Below are positions 1 to 7,600 of a stretch of 64,000 bases of DNA, piece by piece. The DNA lies in assembly GCF_000647975.1 (NCBI RefSeq), contig NZ_JFKE01000002.1, positions 1-64,000 on the forward strand, read 5' to 3'. Under the pieces are notes generated by a model, which was not told where the DNA came from, did not search any database, and saw only the letters and a list, made by a program, of their open reading frames with translations. Both the position numbers and the translations under genes were made by a program. Origin of the DNA: Actibacterium mucosum KCTC 23349. GTDB taxonomy: Bacteria > Pseudomonadota > Alphaproteobacteria > Rhodobacterales > Rhodobacteraceae. Every line of letters starts with the position of its first letter. Position 1 is the stretch's first letter.

Positions 1-673
1 CTTCGACCAATCTCTCGAGCAAATCGTACATTACCAATCTTCGTTGATCTTTGTCGGCACCGTAGTGAAGTTCCCTATGGCAGTTCGGACAAATGGCGAT
101 TGCATTCGAGATCGTGTCACTTCCGCCATCGGCTAGTCGCTTCAAGTGATGAACTTCTAGGAAAGGAGTGCCATGGTCTCTCATGAACGGAGCCTGCTTG
201 CCACAGCACTCGCAGGTACCATTCGCTAAATCCAAAACCCAAGCAACGACTTCGGCACTGCGCATGAATCGCGTAGTGGTTACGTCTATGGCGCTTGGCT
301 TTTCATTTCCTCGCGGGGGGAGACGATCCTTCTTTTTACGGATATTGGCGACTTCGACTTCGAACGAGGCGACCGGCGCGTCACGTCGCTTTTCAAGTCG
401 GTTGATGATGTTTTCAATGTCGCGTGCAACGTTGATCCCAACGTTCTTGGCGGGTGGTAAACCGTTTATCCATCGCCTGCCCATGATCGAAAACACGTAG
501 GAAATGTTTTGCATGCGGTATTCAAAGGCTTTTGCGCTTCGATCAAACCTGTTTGATAGGTCTCGGTAATAAGCTTGCTTAGAGTATTCCACGCCATTGA
601 GCTCGTTCCGCCGCATTTCCATATATGCAGCAACCGACGCTTCCAATTCGCCCTGTGTCCATTTCGTTGGCAT
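1..673 (-). CDS. HNH endonuclease, McrA-like (3' end outside window)
   Basis: Reading the minus strand gives 224 codons that run off the left edge, so the C-terminus is missing. The N-terminal part starts MPTKWTQGELEASV and contains the phrase EYRMQNISYVFSIMGRRWI. That phrase, followed by a PAKNVG motif, is typical of a family of HNH nucleases resembling 5-methylcytosine-specific McrA enzymes. The C-terminal part has a zinc-knuckle pair (CECC, then CPNCH) around the HNH core EVHHLKRLADGG...NAIAICPNCHRELHYG. The ATG at 673 is preceded by AAGG about 9 bases upstream. The gene is divergent from the three-gene ATPase operon, so it may be a restriction component or a separate defence gene. The fold call is secure; the target specificity is unknown. 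Confidence 0.85.
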   Translation of the reverse strand, partial: MPTKWTQGELEASVAAYMEMRRNELNGVEYSKQAYYRDLSNRFDRSAKAFEYRMQNISYVFSIMGRRWINGLPPAKNVGINVARDIENIINRLEKRRDAPVASFEVEVANIRKKKDRLPPRGNEKPSAIDVTTTRFMRSAEVVAWVLDLANGTCECCGKQAPFMRDHGTPFLEVHHLKRLADGGSDTISNAIAICPNCHRELHYGADKDQRRLVMYDLLERLVE

Positions 674-1155
674 TCGATTTACCTTGGCAATCCCAGTTGC
701 AAGAGGACGACTCCCATAGCTGATTTTCAAGTCGTGTCTGGCGTTTCTTAGTTCCTTGACGGCCACTTTACTTGCCTGCCTGGTCGTTTGCACATCGTCC
801 CAACTCAAGATGGTCACTAAAACCACACGTTGGATTTCCTCCATTTTTTCACTATTCGCGATTTGGAACGCCGTCGAGCACTGTTCATTCCATTCGAACC
901 AAGGTCGCGTCCAGCAAATAGCCATGACCAAGAACATGAATATTAAGCGACCTAGGATTTGGTCGATAGTTGCGACGGCGTAACCCGAGGCGCCCGCTTC
1001 AGTTGAAAGTTTGACTACAGCTGGTAGGGTCACGAAAGTTGCAGCCCAATGAGTAGTTTCGCTCTCCTTACTTTCAGGGCGGCACCATAGTATCGCCACA
1101 AGCGACCAATAACCGGTCCGAAAGAGTAAAGAGAGAAACGAATTGAGCAGCAGCT
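674..1155 (-). other. Stop-free frame upstream of the HNH gene, with two hydrophobic stretches
   Basis: The HNH reading frame stays open for about 160 codons upstream of its likely ATG, back to a TAG at about 1155. The conceptual product has two hydrophobic stretches (near SLVAILWC and LGRLIFMFLVMAICW), then a charged soluble segment that runs straight into the HNH protein. An in-frame ATG lies at 844 and a GTG further upstream. It could be a membrane-anchored N-terminal extension, a decayed gene, or chance. The 5' edge overlaps the first codons of the divergent ATPase gene, which argues against the full length being translated. This interval also has to hold the promoter of the three-gene operon; I could not pick out a convincing -35/-10 pair. 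Confidence 0.3.
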
Positions 1156-3173
1156 ATCCAACTTGGATTCTGGAGCGGTCGTTCGGGGGCCTAGGTGCAG
1201 CAGTATCTCCGGAGTACCAAAGCACCGCAACGAACTGGCCCGATGGTCCCTCTTCGCCCATGGCACGCGAGGCATGCGATGCCTTGGCGCGTGCGTGCAA
1301 TGGCGCGGAGGGCGCCAATGGCCCCACGTGCCTCGTCTTCTTGGTGGGAGGGGCCGGCAACGGTAAGTCGAAACTTGCCGCGGAAATGGTCTCTGCCATA
1401 CACGGCGAGAGGCTTGGCGAAAGGACGCGCTTTGCGCAGCGGACCTACGAGTATGCCTTGGAGACTGGTGAGCGGCTCCGAATCATCAACGATGCCACCA
1501 TCCCTCCTGCTGACCGGCACCGAGCTCCCTTAGTCCGGGATCTTGGCGACGTTCTGCGATCAGGCGATCACCTCTTGGCATGTATCAACAGGGGCGTGTT
1601 GATCGGTGAAACGCGCAAACCCGAAAAGAATGGCGCGGACGAAGCCGAGCGAATGGCATCGGCTATCGCGGGCTGGTTGCTTTCTGGCAAAATACACGAC
1701 GCGGGAACGGGGGATTGGACAATTGAGCTCGTCGACGATGACAAGTCATCAGCACATTACGTGTTCGGCGAAGTGCAAAAGAACGGAGAGCCTTCCGCGG
1801 TGGTCCACGTTGTCTACATGGACGGAGCATCACTCCTCGAGCAGTGGACACCGCCCAAGGATCAGTACGAAGGTTATCGCGCGCCCCTTCCGACGGGATC
1901 TGTCGAGGTTACGCCGGTGCTCTCGGACGACCGGTGTGCACGGCGTGTAGCCTTCCACGAATGCGTGACCCAGGCCGCTACTACAATACGGCATACGCTT
2001 GAGCGCGACGAACTTGATCCCGTGCAGGCAAACGTTGCCTCGCTGTCTTCTGACGACGTTGCAAGCGGCTGGTGCTCCTTGCTGCGGGGGGCCGCAGTGA
2101 TTTCAGGGACCCATTTTACTTATCGCGAGCTTTGGGCACTCTTCGTCCAGTCGGTTCTTGGTCCGGCGAGCCCCGATAACTTGGGGTCTCTTCGCGACTG
2201 GGTAGATGAACGCATTCACGAGGTGCGCGACCAGTCAGGAGAGCCACGCTTGCAGGCGTTGCTTGCGCTAGGGAGCATTAGGACTCACATGCTCATGTTC
2301 GATGCGGGCGACGTTTCCAAGTACCGGGAGAAGGGTGGCTTGTTCCCCTGGGCAGATACTGAGAACGATGCGCTGCGCGCGGTTCGACTTGCCGATCCAC
2401 TCAGGAATTTCGGGCCCGCCGATGGACGCCAAAACACTGAACTCGCGGACGCGCTAGCCGAGATCGAGGAGGGTAAACTCCCGGGGCAAGGAATTGCAGA
2501 AGAAAACTCGGCAGTTGCCAGCTACTGGAGCCCGCTCGACGCGGAGATCGAGCGTGTGATCCGCGACGAGGTCGATCCAAGTAACGAGCATTCAAGCCTT
2601 GTGAGACGCAATTGGCTCTTGGGTTGGTACGGGCGCTACATGTTTCGGCTGGTTGGGGTGGCAAATGGCTGGTCGGCCCACTGTTCCGTGGTTAACGAAT
2701 GGCAGAAAGCTTGGATCGATGCTGACCGAAGCCAACGGCTTTCCCACGAATTGTCCGAAGCAATCCTAGACATCGTGGCGCCACCTTCGACCGAGCGGGG
2801 GGCAGAATCTTTCTTCACCTTCCTGCAAGCCCGTGTGGACGCAGGCGATAGCGCGATCGAGCGAGCAATGATTGGCTTGCAAAGGAACCGGTTCGAGGTC
2901 ACCGCTAGAGCGGAGGGCGAAAGGGTCGAACTTCAAATCGAACAGGGGCGGCATGGCGAAGCCCCCCCTGCTGCAACTGCGCTACTAGATTTCCACCTGC
3001 TACGCGAAGCCATGGCGCGCCAGAACGGCCATGGGTTCACCGACTCGCTAATGTTGATCGAGCCACGTATCGAGAGGATCAGGGCGAGCCTCGTGAGCTA
3101 CCAGCTGTCACAAGACGAGAGCCGACATCGCTTCAAGTTTAGCAACCGCGGCCAGCCGGTCTTCACGAGATAG
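1143..3173 (+). CDS. P-loop ATPase, first gene of a DptFGH-like trio
   Basis: This 676-codon protein has a Walker A motif GGAGNGKS at residues 69-76. Segments that look like an ATPase core follow (INDATIPP near 115, then a hydrophobic strand ending in YMDG near 217). The rest is unrecognised. The listed start is a TTG at 1143 with a purine-rich AAAGAGAG upstream; an ATG at 1260 (codon 40) is the alternative and would still keep Walker A. Size, first position in the operon and Walker A near the N-terminus match DptF, the ATPase of phosphorothioation-dependent restriction (DndFGH). I see no diagnostic sequence motif that proves this. It ends 12 bases before the next gene, so the two are almost certainly co-transcribed. 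Confidence 0.7.
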   Translation: MSSSYPTWILERSFGGLGAAVSPEYQSTATNWPDGPSSPMAREACDALARACNGAEGANGPTCLVFLVGGAGNGKSKLAAEMVSAIHGERLGERTRFAQRTYEYALETGERLRIINDATIPPADRHRAPLVRDLGDVLRSGDHLLACINRGVLIGETRKPEKNGADEAERMASAIAGWLLSGKIHDAGTGDWTIELVDDDKSSAHYVFGEVQKNGEPSAVVHVVYMDGASLLEQWTPPKDQYEGYRAPLPTGSVEVTPVLSDDRCARRVAFHECVTQAATTIRHTLERDELDPVQANVASLSSDDVASGWCSLLRGAAVISGTHFTYRELWALFVQSVLGPASPDNLGSLRDWVDERIHEVRDQSGEPRLQALLALGSIRTHMLMFDAGDVSKYREKGGLFPWADTENDALRAVRLADPLRNFGPADGRQNTELADALAEIEEGKLPGQGIAEENSAVASYWSPLDAEIERVIRDEVDPSNEHSSLVRRNWLLGWYGRYMFRLVGVANGWSAHCSVVNEWQKAWIDADRSQRLSHELSEAILDIVAPPSTERGAESFFTFLQARVDAGDSAIERAMIGLQRNRFEVTARAEGERVELQIEQGRHGEAPPAATALLDFHLLREAMARQNGHGFTDSLMLIEPRIERIRASLVSYQLSQDESRHRFKFSNRGQPVFTR

Positions 3174-3185
3174 GAGGGCGAGAGC

Positions 3186-4664
3186 ATGGCAAGCGACACT
3201 TCATTCTTTGGGCTCAATCGACCGGAGTATATTCCCTCGAGGGAATTGTTCCTGTCGGAACTGGCTTGGTCACTAACGACGCAGGGATCGCCGCGCCGAA
3301 TAGACAAGGATTTTGGGCCGGCAGGCATCGCCTTTAACGATCGAGGCACTCGAAAGAACCCCGCGATTGAAACTACCCGCCCCAAGGAAGGCGATGACCG
3401 CTTCAACGCGATCGCCACAAAACTAAAAGACAACCTGCGTCTACATAGCAAAACCGAGGCGCGCGTAGTTGCCAACGTTCTACTGCACGAACTAGAGGCC
3501 CCCTCGTCTGCAAAGGCGACGCGCTCCGTCGTAACCCCGCTCACACTCGAATCCGCCCTACTGCAAGACCGGCGCGGCGCTACCGGCAAGAACAACCCGG
3601 CCAACATCGCCCTTATCTTGGAGCAAATGTTTGCCTTGGGAGGAGGGAATTCCTCGGTGGCAGCCCTGTGGGCAAAGGCAGTATTGAATGCCAGCCCGGC
3701 CGGACTGCCGAGATGGGCCAGCGAAGCCATCGCCGAATTGGTCCCGGAGCCATTCCAAGACAGTGTCGATGATCTGGTCAATCGAATTGAAACCCATGAA
3801 CCAAGGGGCGTGCGACGCCCAGCTTGGCTTTCGTGCATGCCCGCTACGCCCTACCTGTGGTTCTCGAGCGCCTGGACCAGGCTTTGTTCCGATGACTGGA
3901 TCGATAGCATGCCCCGTAGACGTTGGACCGATTGGGCGGCCTGCGTAGCCCGAACGGGAATCGCAACGGGATACATGTTCGAGTTACATCTCGCCAGACG
4001 GATGCTGTCGGCCTTGGCGTCCAGCGTTGATGCGAGGCAATCCGTGCGAGAGGCAATGGAAGACGCCAAGCGTCTCTTCACTTGGGACGATCGACTCGAT
4101 CGTTCTGCCGCCGACGTTGTACCAATTGTTAACAAGCTTGCTGCCGATGGTACCGAGTGCCTGTCCTTACTTGCCGATTTGGTCGAACCCGGCGACTGGG
4201 AAGGCATCGAGGCACCGGCGGAATATGACGACGACCCAGACGGGTTGTCTAACTGGCTTGAAGAATCACGCGCAAGGCTCTCCGCTCGTGGCGTCGACAT
4301 CGCGCCGATAGTATCGCAGGCGCTCGGTGCGCCGAAAGCCGGGGGCGCGAACAATACCTGGGAGACGATCCGATATTCGTTGGTGGATCGCAGTCCATCT
4401 GGGGCGGGCGACCTCTATGCCATGTTGCGCAGCGCAGGGCGCTACACCTGGGTGGAGCCTGGGCAGGAGTGGCTCGTGACCATTGCAAGTCTTTGTTCTG
4501 CGGGTCCCAAGTCGTTGTGTCGCTTGAACGATGTACAAGACGCGCTTTCCTCGATTGGCGTGGAAGCATCGCAACAAACGCTCGTCTCTCGCCTTGAGGG
4601 CTTCGGACTCGCGCGCAGCAGCCACGATGCTGACGATGCGCTCGAGATAGTAGCAGGGTTCTAG
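3186..4664 (+). CDS. Uncharacterised 492-residue protein, second gene of the trio
   Basis: I do not recognise this protein. It has no Walker motif, no signal peptide and no clear membrane segment. It is rich in Trp- and Leu-containing helical stretches and has an acidic patch near residue 350 (AEYDDDPDGLSNW). The C-terminal part (LNDVQDALSSIG...TLVSRLEGFGLARSSHDADDAL) reads like a small winged-helix or adaptor domain; that is a guess. It starts with an ATG after the AGGAGGGCGAGAGC ribosome site, and its stop lies 3 bases before the ATG of the next gene. By position and length it corresponds to DptG, the small partner in DptFGH restriction modules, but homology is not shown. Confidence 0.65.
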   Translation: MASDTSFFGLNRPEYIPSRELFLSELAWSLTTQGSPRRIDKDFGPAGIAFNDRGTRKNPAIETTRPKEGDDRFNAIATKLKDNLRLHSKTEARVVANVLLHELEAPSSAKATRSVVTPLTLESALLQDRRGATGKNNPANIALILEQMFALGGGNSSVAALWAKAVLNASPAGLPRWASEAIAELVPEPFQDSVDDLVNRIETHEPRGVRRPAWLSCMPATPYLWFSSAWTRLCSDDWIDSMPRRRWTDWAACVARTGIATGYMFELHLARRMLSALASSVDARQSVREAMEDAKRLFTWDDRLDRSAADVVPIVNKLAADGTECLSLLADLVEPGDWEGIEAPAEYDDDPDGLSNWLEESRARLSARGVDIAPIVSQALGAPKAGGANNTWETIRYSLVDRSPSGAGDLYAMLRSAGRYTWVEPGQEWLVTIASLCSAGPKSLCRLNDVQDALSSIGVEASQQTLVSRLEGFGLARSSHDADDALEIVAGF

Positions 4665-4667
4665 AAC

Positions 4668-7600
4668 ATGTCCGAAAGATTGCTAGCAACCGCGGTCGGG
4701 AGAATCTGCGGTCGACAAAGCGGCCTCTACAAGCTCGTTTTGCCGAGGTCTCTTGAAGTCGAGTTTAAGCAAGAGGTTGCGAGGTCCATCGAGGAGGTTG
4801 GAGGGGTAGCAGTCCGGATCGGAAACGACGACGGCGAGTACTCTGCTGGAGAGGCCATTGCGTTTCGTACCCCCGAGGATAACGCGCACGATGGTTCCAT
4901 CGTCCTCGTTGCGGTCGACGGCCAATCGCGTGAACTAAAGTCGCTCGAGACTTTTCGGGATGCCTTGGCCGGAGGCATGCCAGGGGGTTTACACGAGTCG
5001 ACTTCTGCCATCGTTGGCGTGGAAGCACTTGCGCGGGAGATTGCCGAACTCTCCGACCAGGCCGTTGGCTTGCCTTTAGACAAGCCCCTGTTGCGAGACT
5101 CGCTCATGGACGTGATCCCGTTTCTATCTCGTGCGTACCGGGAAGCCGGGAACGATGAGAAGCGGTGGACCGATGCCTTCTGGTTGCACATCGACATGCT
5201 CGTCGACCGTTTGCCGGCGGCGCTCGAGAGCATACCCACTGGGTCGCCCGGACACGCTCGAGACGCCGTTTTCGCGTCAGCTGGCTTGCCTCGGCCGGCC
5301 GGTGCCTGTTTCTACGCGGAAAAAAACAGCGCCAAGAAGTACGCCAAGATCATCGCCGAGAACTGGAGCTCCCAGGAAGCGATAGAACGTTCCCTCGTTG
5401 CAATCGATTTGGTTGATGACGGAGGCAGCGGTCAACACGCGCTTGCCGATCTCGACTGGAACAGTATCGCGACATCCCGCGCACTACGCGGACATCCCCT
5501 TCTTTCGGTTGCTTACCACGGTTCAGAAGAAAGGAGCATGGAATCCTGGTTGCATGGATGGGCCAGTACTTCGGAGCGCGCGTTCTTCCAAGAACAGGAT
5601 TCGCAGGAACCGAACTATGAACTCGTTGCACTAAACGACGAAGGACGTGCGACGAGCCTCGATGAGCTCGGCTGGCAAGGTGTTGATCATGTTCTGCCAC
5701 CCTACTCACCGGAGCTAGGGAGCGATGGGCAGATAATACTGGGCCGCATGCTGCTTAGGTTGATGGTCGACGCAGGGCAAAGCGGGGGGGACTGTCCCGC
5801 ACTGTTCGAGGTAAGACCGGCAAGTGCCGCGAAAGTAGACCTACTGTCATGCAACACGCAGGAGGGTGTCATCGAGGTCACCTTCGAGTTGTCGCGCCGC
5901 GCCGCGAATTCGGGAGGTAAGTGGCGAGAGAAACCTTTCACTCTTTCGATTTCTCCGGTCCGTGTTGTTGCCGGCTCCAACTTCGTGACACCACTTAACC
6001 TAAAGATATGTGCCCCGCATCCGGCAAGGCCAACGCTTATCGCTCTCGAGGAACGGCGAGCCGCCGGGAAGCCCCTGACATCCTTTGCGGCAGATGGTCG
6101 CTACGCAATTGATGCAGATGCGAGGGCCGTCGTGCAAGCCGACGAAGACATTGAGCCAACCACCCTGAAATTGAGCGATGGGCAGAGCAATATCAAGCTG
6201 GCAGTCATTGGCGCCACTTCCGAGCCCATATTGGTGGGTGGGCGGACGCTCCAGCGCGTGGCTGAGCAGGACGGGGATGTCTTTCCAGCGATCTATTCGA
6301 CTTCCACCCTGCCAGAAAACCCGGTGGTTGAGGTCGATGGTTACCAAGTAGCCGTCGAGGTGCCAGAAGTTGAGCATGGATACGTAAACCCACTGGTCGC
6401 CGCCATTACCGGTGAACCGGTCATTCCCGCAGACGATGCTCTTCGCGACGACCTCATGTCGGACCCCCGGGGCTGGCTGGAGCAATGGTATATGGAACAA
6501 TGCATTGCGGCGTCACCATCGAGTGAGCTCCGCTCTTGCTTCGGCGCTTGCGTGCTCGAGGCAAGCGGGCGTGGTGCACAGGCATTGACCTACTCCGACA
6601 GCATAAGAGCCTATTCAAACACGGGCGGGCGCGTGCACTTGGAGTTTCCCGCTGAACTGGCTCAGTCGAGTGGTGCAAAGGCGTTCTGGCAAGCGTTTGA
6701 CGACCTAGACCTCGGTCAGTTCTGCGGAGCACAAGAGGTAAGTGCCTGGCCCAGCGCGCTTGACCTTAGGGACATGTCTCCGGAGAAAGTCGACGCTTAT
6801 CTCGATGCATTCGCGAGACTTCTAGACGAAGCTGACGAACCTCGAGCCCACTCCTGGATAGCATACCCATTCTCTGCCCTGCTCTTTAACCAACAGAAAG
6901 GTGAACCCGAGGGTGTGCTAATTTCACCGCTTCACCCCTTGCGCATGGCGTGGTCTTGGAGCGTTCAAAAGGCAGGCGGGGAACTGGTCGCCAGCAAGAC
7001 CTTCGGAAATGTCGCATCTTCGTTCCTGCGGTTCGTTGACGGCGAGCTTCTCCCCTTAACGGGACCAGCAACTCGTGGGAGTGAGCGTTGGGTCAGCGCG
7101 GGGCTTGCTCCGGGTCCCCGGGAACTTTTCGCGGGCTGGGTACTCTTAACTGGAACAGCTTTGAGAGAAAACCACTTGGGCAAGTCTATAAGCTTGCTTG
7201 GCCTCGAGTTGCCATTCGGGGCACCGTCGGGGCTCGACCAAGGCGGCGTTTCTTCGGCCTTGCGCGATTACATGCGGGTCTACCCGTCGTCGCCACAGCT
7301 AAGAATTGGCCTAGCGGCGCCAAGTGGAGGAGAAAGATACGTCGAGACCGACGAAGCCATAATAGCGGCGTCTGGAGACTTACTTGCGCGCCGCGGTGAC
7401 GAACTTCCGGGAGGTGTTCGCATCTTCGATGCGAGCAACCGAAAGGGGAACCTGCCGAGTGCCGTGAATGTCCTACAGAAAATCCTGCCAGAGGCGTTGC
7501 AGGCACGAAGGTTCTCTGGGCACGCCCCGTTCGAGTGGACGACTGATCCCGAGTATGGACCGGCATCGAACGTCGACATCCAGTTCATCGAGGATACCGT

